A stretch of 64,000 bases of DNA from Rhodamnia argentea. Taxonomy: Eukaryota; Streptophyta; Magnoliopsida; Myrtales; Myrtaceae. Below are positions 45,623-58,136 of the stretch, one piece after another. The notes under the pieces are model-generated. The model was not told where the DNA came from. It saw only the letters and a list, made by a program, of their open reading frames with translations, and did not search any database. The translations under genes were made by a program, and so were the position numbers. Where the stretch lies: positions 31,495,903-31,559,902 of the forward strand of contig NC_063152.1 in assembly GCF_020921035.1 (NCBI RefSeq), read 5' to 3'. The stretch's first letter is position 1, and the number at the start of each line of letters is the position of its first letter.

Positions 45623-48084
45623 GGATGCGGATCCCCTGCCATAGAGGGTTAATGGCCAGGGGTGACATAGAATGAAATCTGACCGTCCCTTCGCATTCCA
45701 CGCCCCATATTATGCCACGTCATCCGGGTGAGGGCAGCTCAAATTTTGGGCGTGAAACCAACGTTTCCTAAATAAAAAATAAAAAAAATATATTTTTCTC
45801 TCTCCTCAAATCTTACAGATCGACCATCTCCCTCCTTCGTCCGCTTTTACCTCTTTTTCTCAAATTTCCTCAATCCTCCTCCTCCTTTCGCTCCGGTGAC
45901 GCTCCTCTTCGACGCTAACATCCGCGGAACCGCTATTGACCTTCCCGACACCAAATCCGGAGGCGCGTCGGTGGCTTCGAACCCGAGCACATATTCATCT
46001 CTCTCTCTCTCCGCCGATTACGACTCCGTGTGGATCTCCTTGATTACAGGTTGGTGCTCGATCAATCTTCGCTTCCCTTCTTCGGATTTGGTTTCTATGA
46101 TTCAGCATTCTTGAGAAGTTTTTAGGATTTTTCCTAAAAACTTTGGGCGTGAAATTTTGGGCGTGAAACCAACGTTTCCTAAATAAAAAATAAAAAATAT
46201 ATATTTTTCTCTCTCCTCAAATCTTACAGATCGACCATCTCCCTCCTTCGTCCGCTTTTACCTCTTTTTCTTAAATTTCCTCAATCCTCCTCCTCCTTTC
46301 GCTCCGGTGACGCTCCTCTTCGACGCTAACATCCGCGGAACCGCTATTGACCTTCCCGACACCAAATCCAGAGGCGCGTCGGTGGCTTCGAACCCGAGCA
46401 CATATTCATCTCTCTCTCTCTCCGCCGATTACGACTCCGTGTGGATCTCCTTGATTACAGGTTGGTGCTCGATCAATCTTCGCTTCCCTTCTTCGGATTT
46501 GGTTTCTATGATTCAGCATTCTTGAGAAGTTTTTAGGATTTTTCCGTTTAACTCATGTTGGTGAGGTTGGGACTTTGCTTTGCATCTAAATGTACTAATT
46601 GGCTTGCCCTGAGCCGCTCTTAAGTAGACTAATACTGTGTTAAGAATGCTCAAAGACTTGAGTCGACTGTAAGAAAACATTTGGTATGTGTTATTGTAGT
46701 TCGTGGGAGTTAGTTTTACGTGAGTTGGGTGCTTAAGAATAGAACCTTCCTTTTCAATTTGCCTCTTCAGCTTGTTTGCCATTGAAGAAGTTTATTTTGA
46801 CAGCCCATAAAGGACAGTAAAAATTGCTGTGCATATGATTGTTTCCTAACAACCAATCAATTTAAGAGCGTTTCCTCGATCGAGGTTTTTGCGAAAAAGT
46901 GAAGTAATATTGTCACAAATGAAATGGAAGATTGCATTTGCCACATCCACATTCCGTATTCATTATCCGTGTTGTGTCCATATTGAAATCATCAAGATTA
47001 GCAATGCCTATGAATTGCCGAGTACCTTTTGTTTTCGTCTCTCAAGCTTCTCGGATGTTAAAGCATGCCGTCCAAAATTGGTCCGGAGCGACGCCTCCCT
47101 CCAATTTCTAGTTTTTTTTATAGGCTCTTTCCTTTTCTATTTCAAGGACATGGAAGCTTGTCTTAGATGAGGAAATTTTGCTATAAAAGGAATTTGGGAA
47201 CGTCAAATGAATTGTTTGGACTAAAATTGGTCGAAAGAAAGCAGCTGCTGGTCTTGGCCAGGGCTTTCATACTCTATATCTAGTCACTAGAACAACTTTG
47301 AGACTTCAAGGCCCTGCAAGGACACATGAATAAATTTCTTCAATGGCAAACAAGCTGAAAAGGCAAATTGAAAAGGAAGGTTCTATTCTTAAGCACCCAA
47401 CTCACGTAAAACTAACTCCCACGAACTACGCTAACACATACCAAATGTTTTCTTACAATCGACTCAAGTCTTTGAGCATTCTTAACACAGTATTGGTCTA
47501 CTTAAGAGTGGCTCAAGGCAAGCCAATCAAGTACATTTAGATGCGAGCAAAGTCCTAGACTCACCAACATAAGTTAAACAGAAAAATCCTAAAAACTTCT
47601 CAAGAATGCTGAATCATAGAAACCAAATCCGAAGAAGAGAAGCAGAGATTGATCGAGCACCAACCTATAATCGAGGAGATCCACACTGAGTCATAATCGG
47701 CGGAGAGAGAGATGGATATGTGCTTGGGTTTGAAGCCATCGACGCGCCTCTGGATTTGGTGTCGGGAAGGTCAATGGCGGTTCCGCGGATGTTGGCATCG
47801 AAGAGGAGCGTCACCGGAGCGAAAGGAGGGGGAGGATGGATGAAATTTGAGAGAAAGAGGTAAAAGCGGACGGAGGAGGGAGAGGGTCGATCTGTAAGAT
47901 TTGAGGAGAGAGAAAAATATATTTTTTATTTTTTATTTAGGAAACGCCGGTTTTGCGCCCAAAATTTGAGCTGCCCTCACCCGAATGACGTGGCATAATA
48001 TGGGGCGTCAAATGCGAAGGGACGGTCAGATTTCATTCTATGTCACCCCTGCCATTAACCCTATATGGCAGGGGATCTGTATCC
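45623..48084. mobile_element. Long-TIR MULE with gene-like cargo (Pack-MULE candidate)
   Basis: 2.46-kb element with long inverted arms: left 45623 to about 46795, right about 47335-48084. The ends read GGATGCGGATCCCCTGCC and, inverted, GGATACAGATCCCCTGCC. Flanks CTATCTTGG (45614-45622) and CTTTCTTGG (48085-48093) form a 9-bp TSD with one mismatch. The left arm holds an extra 411-bp direct repeat. The arms include a CDS-like stretch (FDANIRGTAIDLPDTKS, SLSADYDSVW) preceded by a CT-rich leader-like stretch. I cannot name the source gene. No transposase seen. Confidence 0.8.
45745..46545. repeat. 411-bp direct repeat, two copies, in the left MULE arm
   Basis: Copy 1 (about 45745-46155) and copy 2 (about 46156-46545) are nearly identical; the gene-like frames start at 45896 and 46307, exactly 411 bp apart, and differ by one residue (GGAS/RGAS). 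The right arm has a single copy. Confidence 0.92.
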
Positions 48085-48940
48085 CTTTCTTGGCTAGGAC
48101 AATTAATGTCCAAAGAAGGAAAAAAAAAAAAAACGATTTCCACTCCTATTCTCATTATTTAAAAAACACGAAATTGGAACTTCAAATTTCACATCCATCA
48201 TGCTCATGTACACTCGAGTGCTTGGGAGCACTCGAATCACAGACTACCTTACACGAGTCTCACCTAACCCAACGTGCTTGTTGCGTACATAACATATTCA
48301 TTGGTACATTACATTACAACTTTGTTTTAATTAGTCAAACCAGCTTAGCCTTACACTTTGCACCGTGCATGTTTTCACCAAAAACTTTGGGAGGAAAAAA
48401 ACGATGGGCCTCAATAGATAATTTTTCGATTTTTTTTCACCAAAAATAGTTTTGAAGAACATTTTCATACAAACATCGTGACGAGCTTGGTGCTTTCTAA
48501 ATGTGATCGCTTTGCATGCACGATGCATGAACGAAGAATCAAAGATGTGCTTCATCAAGAACATGCACGGATTCTTGTTGCAAATTTCCCCAGCTTTGAA
48601 ATTTGATTATGTTCCATATCCTACTACTCTTATCCACTAGGTTAGCCAATGTATGTGTGTGCATTTTGCCCCCCATCTTGGACCCTTTTGCCAACATTTG
48701 CAATCAATGTCGCTCCCTCAAGTTATGGTCCCTCCATGATGGAGTGAATTATTTTATGGGCAACAATACCATTCAAAAATTGATTCATACCCGTCAAAAG
48801 GACAGAGAAGAGACAGCTCTCAGCTCCTTTTTCAATCAACACTTCAAAATTGAACTAGCGAATGCTCTCATCCAAGAAGAACAAAAAAAAAGGAGGGGGG
48901 AAATCAACCTAATTTATTCCTCTCTAATTTCCACATTTTT
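48085..48940. other. Intergenic and 3'UTR of the TRM-like gene
   Basis: A minus-strand AATAAA (48913-48918) lies about 23 nt after the stop at 48941. The rest has no supported gene. Confidence 0.4.
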
Positions 48941-49666
48941 TCAGCTAAAGATAATATCAAGCAAGACTTCATCCATCACATAACTCCAAACCTCAACCTC
49001 CAAGTCCAAAGCAACTCCCATCTTTTCTTCACCCACATCTCTCCATCTCTCTCTCCTCTCCATGTCCTTAATGTAAGCATCCCTCCCATCTTCAACCTCC
49101 CATCCTAGAAACACTTCCTGGGGTTGTCCCTTGATCCAACCATCAGCTACCTTCAGCAGTTCGGTCTCTAGTTCATCCGATGATCCTCCGATCGCGATCT
49201 TGTTCGTGCCCTCCTCCTCCTCCAGCCTCTCTCGAAAGAAGTCCAACAGGAGAATGTCCACCTTCGAGACGAAAGACGGGTTAACTCCCATGGTGGCATC
49301 AAGCAATTCTCGAATCTTTTCTTCGATTTCGGTTTCGCCGTCTTGATCCTCGGTAAGAACGCTCGGGCTAGGGGTCAAGCTCGAGTGCTGCACCAGAGAT
49401 TCGCCTTCAAGCTCCGATAAGGCGATCCTCTTCTCCAGCTGTACCGGCTTCAGTCGAGAAAGCCTCTCGCACCGGCGCGCCTTGTGCTTGGGCCTCTGCT
49501 TAGCACCTGTTCATCACAAACATCGTACCTCCAGTTATGTAATGCACACAAGAACTTTGACTCTCATTCGAAGTTAACCACAATAACTTTTTTTGGACCA
49601 ACTAGTTCAGGAAAATAGTGAGTGAACAGTTTTAGGTTATCGTCCAACAATGTAGGGTTTAGCACC

Positions 49667-49705
<39 letters not shown>

Positions 49706-52291
49706 CTCCAATGCGCGAGGGGCTCCAACCAAAGGGTGAAGCAATGTCTTCATCATCCTTGAATGGACAGTCCAACACAGACACTGGACTGAACTGCTCC
49801 TTCTCCTCATTAGGCCATTCTTGCTGCGTAAAATGAACAGGCATTAGCTAAAACTTACAGGCACAAATTGCAAGGGAAGAGAGGGAATATAGTTCAGATT
49901 TGCCCTGCAATTATGTGTCCATTCTCCATATATTAGATGCCCAAGTGCACATATGACCTTCAAATTTCATGCAAAACAATCTCAGAGGTCCTCAACACTT
50001 TGTCTTTTTTTCCTCAGTCAGGTTCTGTCAGTTTAATTTCCATCATCGAGGATACGAAAGCTAGATGGTCTACCGCACGACCCGGTCGGTTCAAGTCACG
50101 AACCAATTTACTTCGACAAAATAAAGGAAAATGACGGCGGCGGCGGTGACAACAATGATGTTAGAAGGCAATTCAAAAGGTACTTGGTCTCTAACGCTGC
50201 CCATTTGGTGCTGAACATGCTGAAGCATGTTCCATGTCCCCAAAAATGAAATATTTGATGAATGTCCTTGACTTTAAAGGAGCCCAACTCTATTTTAATG
50301 GGATGACATCCTTCTTGAAGAAGTTATTTAGCGTTAATCCGATGCAATTATTGCTTGACTTTTACCTAAACAAAGAGAAGTCAAAAAGGAAAAGGATCCA
50401 ATCACCCTAATAATGACATCCTTCTTACCCAAAAAAAATAATAATAACAACAACAGCATCCTAATTATTTTTTTCACTCAATCACATCGAGTTTTACGTG
50501 ACTAACGGTTTGAAGCGAAAATAAAAGTAAGCTCATACAAATAATAAAATGAAAAATTCGAATCCAATGGCAGCAACACACTAGCCAACAAGAATCGACA
50601 TCTATCCACTTGACTTATCTACATTTCATCCTAGTCGGTCCAATTAATTTATGTCTATTTTTGGCTTTATTAAATTGCCCTTCCTACTTACTATACACAG
50701 GAGACCAGCACCTAACTATGGCACATAAAATAAATGAAACTTATCTATTATGAATTTAAATTGAAACTCCATTTCTGGACGGGCAAAAAAATTTCCACAA
50801 CCACCTAACACAAAATCGAGTGCTGCACTTTATTGACCAAAAAAAAAAAAAGTGCTGCACTTTAAAAAAAAAATTATTCCGCAGCGAAGGTCGCAGATCA
50901 ACGCACACGTGGCGAGCCGAGGGAACCTTATTCGGCGGAGGGGGGATCTAGTATTCCGCGCAGTATGGATATTAATGGTCTTGCACTATTCGACGCCGTT
51001 GATTCCGCGTAGACAGGTCTACACGTAGCGGGATCTAGGGCCTTGAAAAGCTCGATGGGATTCCATTGCACCGTCCCGAGAAATACCATATTATTTCCCG
51101 AGACATGTAGAACCAACCACACGTGGAAGCTATGCAACCGGCAGCTCCAGCTGTCTTTGTCGTGTAATTTCCACATAGGTCCCTCGGTTTTTTTTTTCCT
51201 TTATTATTAGCCTATTTACCCAAATTCTTCAAAATAATCAAAGACAAATTAACATTAATTTGCATGAATTACACCAATGCTCTAATACCATTTTCTTCTG
51301 TCCATAATTAGATAATTCACGTTGATATAGAAATCGCCAGATTCATGAAAAGAAAAAATTGATAATAGACATTTATGAAGAAGTGTCAATGAAAAATTAC
51401 TCTCGCGAGTATACCGTACTTGTTAGTAACTTCTTGGATGTCGTTTTAATCACGTTGCTTGCTCACTTATAATAGACATAGGCAAAATTTTAATTGAACT
51501 CTGTTGGTGTTTACCTTAGAGCAGGTGGGGGTTGCTGTGATGGAATCCTGGCCGTGTGTTGCGCCTACTTTATCGCTGACCTTCTCATCGTGTGGTCCCC
51601 TCCGCTCTAAGCCCTTATCCTCCAATACGACCTCGTTTCGGCGTGCGGAGATTTCCGAGTCGCCGCTCGGACAGCGGACCAACTCGGCCGTGAACTCGCT
51701 GCTGTCCCAGCTGCTACTGTGCTGGCGGTTGTTACTACTGCTGGAGCTTGTGGATAACCTGTGAGGTGCGATTGCCGAGTTGGCATTCCGATCGGAGGAC
51801 GGCGGCGGCCGCTTCTCGATGGACCTCCGCCGTCCAATCTCCTCGCCGCCCCCCTCTCGTCTCGGCGTTTTCTTCCAGAAGCTCCACTTCCACAGCTTCC
51901 GCGAGAGGCTCCGTGGCAAGAGCCCCTTGCGGCTGCGAACTTTGCTCTTCTTCGCCACGTTGCCCGACGGAGACTTGGTGGAATGAAACTGGAGGAGTTT
52001 CACGGCGTTGAGGACCTTGACGGAGGCTCCCTGCAGAACAGAGGCCGTCGCCGGAGAGCGCGAACTGCTTCTCCGCGGACGTCGTTTCGAGGGGGTCGAG
52101 GGTGGTGCCGCTTTGAGGTCGATCTCGAGGAGGAATCGGACGGTGGTGCAGCACTGTCGGCGGGGGAAGGATTTGAATCCGTTGGATGAGCAGGAGCTCA
52201 TGTCATCCCGCAAGTAGTCCTTGAGCATCAGAGGGCGCGGGTCGATCTTGAAGGACTTCCGGTGGTGGAAATTAACGGTGGTTATTTCCAT
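48941..52291 (-). CDS. DUF4378 domain protein, TRM (TON1-recruiting motif)-like
   Basis: Three exons on the minus strand: 52291-51515, 49823-49706, 49506-48941, phases consistent, 486 aa. Exon 1 is basic and Ser-rich, opening MEITTVNFHHRKSFKIDPRP with LMLKDYLRDD and SLSRKLWKWSFWKK. Exon 2 carries the family motif EQFSPVSVLDCPF followed by an acidic DDED and SPFGWSPSRI. Exon 3 encodes the C-terminal DUF4378 region (EIEEKIRELLDATMG, LLKVADGWIKG, ALDLEVEVWSYVMDEVLLDI). TRM proteins recruit TON1/PP2A complexes to cortical microtubules and affect cell shape. Exon 2 uses a weak donor (GTCGGT). A TATA box lies at 52709-52716, giving a leader of about 390 nt rich in CT. Confidence 0.88.
49671..49700. 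repeat. (GA)n microsatellite in intron 2 of the TRM-like gene
   Basis: About 15 GA units immediately inside the intron after exon 2 (in gene sense a CT tract close to the donor). Confidence 0.95.
49824..51514 (-). other. Intron 1 of the TRM-like gene
   Basis: 1.69-kb intron, AT-rich, no bounded element. A GC-richer patch near 50880-51180 has a short minus-strand frame without known motif. Confidence 0.7.
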
Positions 52292-52708
52292 GGCGGGATT
52301 GGGAGCTTCTTTAGCAGAAAGTTCAAAGCTTTTTCAAGAAACTTTTTCAAGTGGGGGGAGAGAGAGAGAGAAGATATGGGACTTTCTTAAAGAGAAGTAA
52401 CTATGTTCTTTCGTATGACTTCGAGTGGAGTTTATGAGAAAAGGCAGGAATTGCTGGAGAGACAGAGATTGAGCGCTCTTTCTGAAAGGTTCTTGTCAAA
52501 CAGAAGAAGCATTTATGGCAAAATGCTGAATGCTCGTGGAAAAGGAAATTACAGAGGAAAATTTTCCCATAAATTCACCATCTGAACTGCTTTAACACTG
52601 CATTGTCAGACGTACATGAACAGAGAGGGAGACAGAGACCAATGAGAAATGAAGCTGAAGCTAAAGCTGAGAAAAATGGTGGCGAGAGGGAGTGAGGGGA
52701 GAGAGAAG

Positions 52709-52716
52709 AATTTATA
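52709..52716 (-). promoter_or_regulatory. TATA box of the TRM-like gene
   Basis: TATAAATT on the minus strand in the context CTACTATAAATTC, about 420 bp before the ATG. CT-rich leader sequence follows downstream. Confidence 0.6.
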
Positions 52717-53319
52717 GTAGCCAAAGTGAAGGGGGGAGAGAGAGACATAGAGGTAAGTTCCTAGCTATAGCTCAGTGAAGATCTCAAGGTGAAGGGGGGA
52801 GAAATATTAACTGACAGGCCCGCATTATTTTGTTGCAGAATTTGACAGAGGAAGCAGAAGGAGAAGTGGAGAGAAGAACAGGAGAAGAAGCTTCATCCGA
52901 GCTTCTTCTCCTGAGGCGATGGGGGGTTTTTTGAATCGCAAGTTTGGTTATCTTATTGTCATGGATTTGAAAGTTTTGACAGAGATCTCCAAAGAAACAT
53001 ATAAAAATTGGGCCTTTTGAATTGAATTGAATTGAATTGAATGGGGTTGGCTTTGGACGGGAGTGAGACCGGAAGTTGACTTGCAGAATCAGATGGGCAT
53101 TCGCCATTCGCCATCTCCCATGCTCGCTGACCACACTTCCCGCACTTGAGCACGTGTGCAAGTCATTTTTCGTTTGGCTTCGACAATTACATAAGAAGAA
53201 GAAGAAGAAGAAGAGCGCAGCAGAAAATGAAAAACACCTGCCACTTTTGATTGTGCACGTTGGTACTGCAGATCCGAGCCGATTCGGCGCTGCCATGGGC
53301 CTTCCCTCAGTCGTACACT

Positions 53320-53377
<58 letters not shown>

Positions 53378-53757
53378 TTTGTTTGTTCACTCTGCTTTTC
53401 TCTGTTTTTTTAATGAAGTGAAGACTGACTCCCGCAAAAATCATGTAGAGCTATAAAGTTTGTGAAGGGGAGATTCAAGATGGCTGTTCCTCTATACTCT
53501 CTGATTAGATCTCCTTTCGGTTAAACAAGTCAAGCATTTTCCTCGGAAAAAATTAGAGATGGTGAAGCAGTCGTTGCTTCACCGTTTTAGGTTAATATTT
53601 TCCTTTTTCCTTTATGAGTTGTCTCGGTCCGACTCCATGTATTAGAACATTTAACTCCCGGGTCAGAGATTGGACCTTTTAAACTCCACTTCTTTTATCG
53701 AGCTCTCTTTGAAAAGCATGTTTGGATATACTGACGTGCTACCACTTCCCGTTCAGT
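52717..53757. other. Promoter side of the TRM-like gene with microsatellites
   Basis: Contains an ATTGA pentanucleotide run (about 53018-53042), an AAG run (53190-53211) and a long GA tract (53322-53378). A 170-codon minus-strand frame crosses these repeats and is not believable as a protein. Confidence 0.5.
53322..53378. repeat. (GA)n microsatellite
   Basis: Long GA tract with one AAAG interruption. Confidence 0.95.
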
Positions 53758-53759
53758 AG

Positions 53760-55010
53760 CAGCTGAAAGACAGAGATTTTATAGGTGTTCTACCTGAACC
53801 AATTTTGATGAGAGTTTAATCAATGTTCCACCCTCTGAATGTGATGGTGAGGATTTGCTAATCTGGGCCAGCAACAGCAATGGTTCTTTCACATTTAAAG
53901 AAGCGCAGGAACTAATGGCGCCAACACAAGAAATGATGACTAATCGACTCTAGAGTTTAGTGTGGAAATGGGATGGGCCGCAAAGAATCAAAAGCTTCTT
54001 GTGGTTGATCTCTCACTAGTGTATGCTCACTCATAGCAGATTCTTGTTGTGCAGTATGACCATACTCTCCGGAGACAATTATGCATGTACTTAGAGACAG
54101 TAAGTATGCAAAGGCAATTTGGCAAAAGTTTTTACCTACAAGTTTTCGGAGCAATTTCTTTACTCAAGACTTACCTATCTAGTTCTTCAACTAGCATCCA
54201 AGAGGACTGGTCACTTATTTTTGCAGTAACTTGTTGGCACTTCTGAAACTAAAGGAATAAACGATTATTTGAGAAAGATTTTTGTCTCATCGGAGAACCC
54301 TTGTACCTGATTCTAATTCATGTTAAGGGCATTTTATTGGTTCGAGTGGCAAAACATAGATTATCTCCTCAAATAGAGAAAAGAGATAAGTTTGTGGGTT
54401 GGAGTGCTCCTCCAACTGGTTGGTCAAGCTCAATTCTGATGGGGCCTCTAAAGGCAACTCGGGCCTACTTTTTGTTTTTAGTCAAACAGGCCTTGCTTCA
54501 GTAGGTGGATTTCTGCATAATGACTAGGGCAACCGGCTCGCTGGATTTGCTAAGATTGTTGGAGTTTGCTCTACGCTCAAAGCAGAACTATGGGGTATCC
54601 TCTTGGGTCTTAAAATGACCATTTCTTTGAGCATCCCTAAACTTATTATGGAAGTAGACTCGCAAGCTACTATTTCACTGCTCCGGAAATTATCCCTCTC
54701 TGAACTTTGGTGATATGCTCATTTCTTAGATTCAGAAACTTTTATTGTATTTTCAGCATGTCAAATTTTTGCATAATTTGTAAGGAAGGAAACTCATGTG
54801 CTGATTGGTTAGCAAATTGAGTTATTCACTCATGTTATGTAAATGATACTTTAGTTTTAAATAGGCCATCGAGACGTTTGATTTCTTTATTGTTAGGAGA
54901 TCATGATCAAGTTTTGTTAGGCGAGTTTTTCGTTCGGCGAGTTTGGTATGACATTTGGGCTTCGTCCCTTTCATTATCAACAAATAAAATAAAATAAAAT
55001 AAAATGATAA
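53760..55010 (+). pseudogene. Broken LINE (L1-type) 3' end: zf-RVT and RNase H
   Basis: Around 53835-54050 the plus strand reads as the zinc-binding end of a plant LINE ORF2 (EDLLIWASNSNGSFTFKEAQ, VWKWDGPQRIKSFLWL), with stops inside. From about 54410 it reads as RNase H (LNSDGASKGNSG, VCSTLKAELWGILLGL, IMEVDSQATISLL), across frame changes. It ends in an (AAAAT)n-like tail at about 54985-55005. It is 5'-truncated and cannot encode a working protein. Confidence 0.8.
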
Positions 55011-56063
55011 TAGCAGTTTGTTTCATAGGCTTTATCATATTTAGGCGGAAAAGTCTAGTAAGACGTTCAAAATGACTCTCGACGGGAGGATCCAGACTAT
55101 TCAAGAAGAAGCGCATCATCCTAATCAAATTCACTTAAATTGTTTAGCAACTGTTGAAGGGATTCAAAAGGCAACATTATGGTTCCCACTTTTGGCTATC
55201 CAACCTTCCGAATGATGTCGCGTTAGAAAGCTTGTTCCAAGCCTCACAAGACCTCACCTCAGTAGCACAAACGGTGATTACTAGTTCCGACAACGAAATC
55301 CTTCAGTCTCCGCCTCTTTCAAAGCACAAAACGAGAGATTCTATCAGCTATTCATAGTCAATTTTGGCCACACCAAATTCTTGAATGTATCGCCGACACT
55401 CACAAAAAAAAAATAATAATAAAGGAAGAAGAAATCTTGAATGTTTCTCTATGGTATGGAGAGATCCGATGGAGCAAAAACGTTGTGGGCCGAAAGCAAA
55501 GGCAAAGGCAAGGACATTTAGGCCTAGGCCCAGTCAATATCATGGACTGTCCGATCTTTGTCCGACAATTCAACGTTCTTACCTGATCTGGAAGGCCAAT
55601 TGCATCCTGATGTACTAGGTTAGGTACGCTCTCTCTGTCTCTCTGTCTCTCTCTCTCCCCGTCCGTGTTCGCTGCGCGTGCGTGCACGGAATTCATTCCC
55701 CGTTCTCCGGTCCGCTGCTCGCTAGTCCAGGTACAGGTACATCGCTTTCATTGATAACGTGGGTCCCATGTTTTGGTAGGTTTTCTCAAAAATATTTTCT
55801 AAAATGAAGCATATTCCGGGAAACAAAATGAAGCTTAAAAGTGTCCATTCTTTCTCTCCTTAATAAGTAAGCCAAACTATATAGCCCGCATTGCCATGCA
55901 ATACTCTTTCCAAACCCCAGAGGCAGGTATAGACAGAATTATCACTCTGACCAGACAACAAAAGTCAACGAACGAGACAATGATTCCACCAGAAGAAAAA
56001 AAAAAAAAACCAGGTGCCTCGCCTGTCCCAAACAACTAAGCTGCGTAATTTACATCGTCGTCG
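55011..56063. other. Intergenic; CBF 3'UTR at the right side
   Basis: CT-repeat near 55627-55659. Short frames (such as 55154-55357) have no known motif. Confidence 0.4.
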
Positions 56064-56819
56064 TCACAAGGAGTAGCTCCACAGGGAAATATCTGCATGA
56101 TCGCTGTCCTCATCGGAGTTCCAGCTGAAATGAACGCTGGCATCGTGTGGCGTCGGAGATAGAAGAGGACCCTCGAGCCACTTCTTCATGTCGAACCACG
56201 TCGTCTCTTCAATCTCCATGGAGTCGCACTCTCTCTCTTGCTTGACCATTTTATGATGATGATGATCATCATCATCATCTGGAGCACCCACACTTGCCTC
56301 TCGGCCGGTGCATATGCTCCCTCCGCTGGCTTCGCCCCCCGAAGAGACCGCCTCCTCGGCATTGGCAGGCCGGAACGCCTCGGCCGCAGCCGCCGCGGCC
56401 CTCCGTATCTCGGCCGCGTCGTGGGACGCCGGGGCGGGAAGGCGCCAGGCGGAGTCGGCGAAGTTGAGGCACGCGCCGCCCTGCCTCCCACGGAGGGCCA
56501 GCGCGGCCACGTCGTGGGCTCGCGCGGCCATCTCCGCTGTCGGGTACGTCCCGAGCCATATCCGGGTCTTCTTGTTGGGCTCCCGGAGCTCGCACACCCA
56601 CTTGCCCCTGTTCCGCCGCCGGACCCCCCGGTACACCGGATGCCTCGTCTCCTTGAAGACCCTCCGCCCAGCTGGCTTCTTCGGCCTGCTCGACGCCAGC
56701 ACCACGACCCCAACCTCGTCAGAGCACGCGGGGTGGCTAGGGGAGGATTCCGATGGCGGCGACGACGACGACTGCTCCGGCACCAGCACGTCCGACTGTA
56801 GTTGCATGGAAGTGTTCAT
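56064..56819 (-). CDS. CBF: DREB1/CBF transcription factor (AP2/ERF)
   Basis: Intronless, 251 aa. The AP2 domain spans about 62-119 ([36 protein letters not shown]) with the DREB-type Val75. The CBF signatures flank it: [16 protein letters not shown] at 46-61 and DSAWR at 122-126. The protein ends in LWSYSL, the usual CBF C-terminus. These factors bind CCGAC (CRT/DRE) in cold- and drought-response promoters in the nucleus. The signature has Val where most CBFs have Lys (GRxKF), and an Asp/His-rich run (DDDDDHHHH) sits in the activation region. The ATG at 56819 is chosen because the frame upstream runs through the TATA region. A TATA box at 56879-56886 implies a leader of about 30 nt. Confidence 0.95.
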   Translation of the reverse strand: MNTSMQLQSDVLVPEQSSSSPPSESSPSHPACSDEVGVVVLASSRPKKPAGRRVFKETRHPVYRGVRRRNRGKWVCELREPNKKTRIWLGTYPTAEMAARAHDVAALALRGRQGGACLNFADSAWRLPAPASHDAAEIRRAAAAAAEAFRPANAEEAVSSGGEASGGSICTGREASVGAPDDDDDHHHHKMVKQERECDSMEIEETTWFDMKKWLEGPLLSPTPHDASVHFSWNSDEDSDHADISLWSYSL

Positions 56820-56878
56820 GAAGAATATGGCTACGCTTGAAGATTTTGACTTCGTGAGTGATGGTTGAGAGACATGGA

Positions 56879-56886
56879 CATATATA
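56879..56886 (-). promoter_or_regulatory. TATA box of the CBF gene
   Basis: TATATATG-type box on the minus strand, about 60 bp before the ATG. Confidence 0.65.
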
Positions 56887-58136
56887 CAGTAGATGGACTG
56901 AATGGGTCCCACCCCGCTTTGGTGCGGTTTGGACACGGGACAAGGTGTGAAAGAGGACGCTAAGTGGACCCCGCAGTGGCAGTTTTTTTTTTCGTACTTA
57001 TGGATTTGACCAGACAAACTATTACTATTGGACAAAAACGCGGACATTTTCAACGTGCCAGAAATAGGGGGTCCTTTTGCGGCTGAAAAGAAACGACGCG
57101 TGGTTTTCACTTTTCATAGTCACCATTAAAAGAAAAAAAAAAGTTCGCAACTAACATATTTGGGGACGTGTCATACTCGTGTTCATAATTTAGGGCAGCA
57201 TGAAACATCATTAATTCTGATTTCGCGTGTTAGATAATTGGATTACGGATTGCCTAGCGTCATGTGCGTGACGTGCAAATGGACAGGGCTTGATATTTGC
57301 TATCATGACGTCCCAACAAGCCGGTCATATACATCGATCTGAATTTTACTTAATACTAGTATAGAATATTCGTGTTAAAAAGTGCGTGTCCGCTATCGAG
57401 TGAGGGTGGGATACGTGTTCTTCAGAAATTCGATAGGTAAAGAGGATGGTGGTTAATTGGCACAAACAATGTCCCCATTGAGCATCGTCGCCATAACTAT
57501 TGGCGGTCCGAACCGTCGACGTCAAAAGCTAGGGAATTTCTTCACTCGAGGTAATTAAGACACAAACCGATCAGAGATTCGCTCACGTGGTGATCCGAAC
57601 TCGCGACCCGTCGTCGTACTTAGGGAAGAAGCAACTATGCCCAAAAAGAAAAAAGAAATCGGTGGACGTAGACAGCCTTATCTTTTGGTCAACTGGTGCT
57701 TTCTTATGTTGGACCTTTTGTCGGACTTAGTCTTCATCCCCTTGGTCAGCTAAGTTCAGAGTTCTCCCCGCAGAAGAAATGAGCGTAGACGATTCACGGG
57801 AGATGTGCAGCACGTGGCAAGTTGGATGGTTCTTGCGACGTATCATGTTGCGTGTGCGTTCCGCTGTTGATCGATTCGGAATCACGGACGGTCGTCTCGG
57901 TCCACTCTATGGATAACCCACACCCCCCCCGGCCCCCCTCCCTTTCCCTTTCCCACGTGTTCTTCACAAATATGTTACTCAATTTGGCTCCGACACCATA
58001 TGTTCTTTAATCCTCGTTGCTACGATGATATTGATTATCCGTGATCATCAATCACCTTGTGAACTAGATCGAAGTAAGCTGTCCGCTTTGGCCTCAGGAA
58101 GATTATGTTGTCGCAACGATTAAAAATAGGTCGTGA
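56887..58136. other. CBF upstream region
   Basis: Presumed promoter, then intergenic sequence. Scattered CACGTG-like motifs (about 57592, 57954) and a C-rich run near 57922-57950. No second CBF is seen here. Confidence 0.4.

Noticed and set aside
52784..53296. 170-codon minus-strand ORF
   Set aside because: Built on microsatellites (poly-F from AAG repeats, repeated FNSIQFNS from ATTGA repeats); no recognisable family.
56268..56280. GAT/CAT trinucleotide run as a separate microsatellite
   Set aside because: It is in frame inside the CBF gene and encodes its Asp/His run, so it is reported there.
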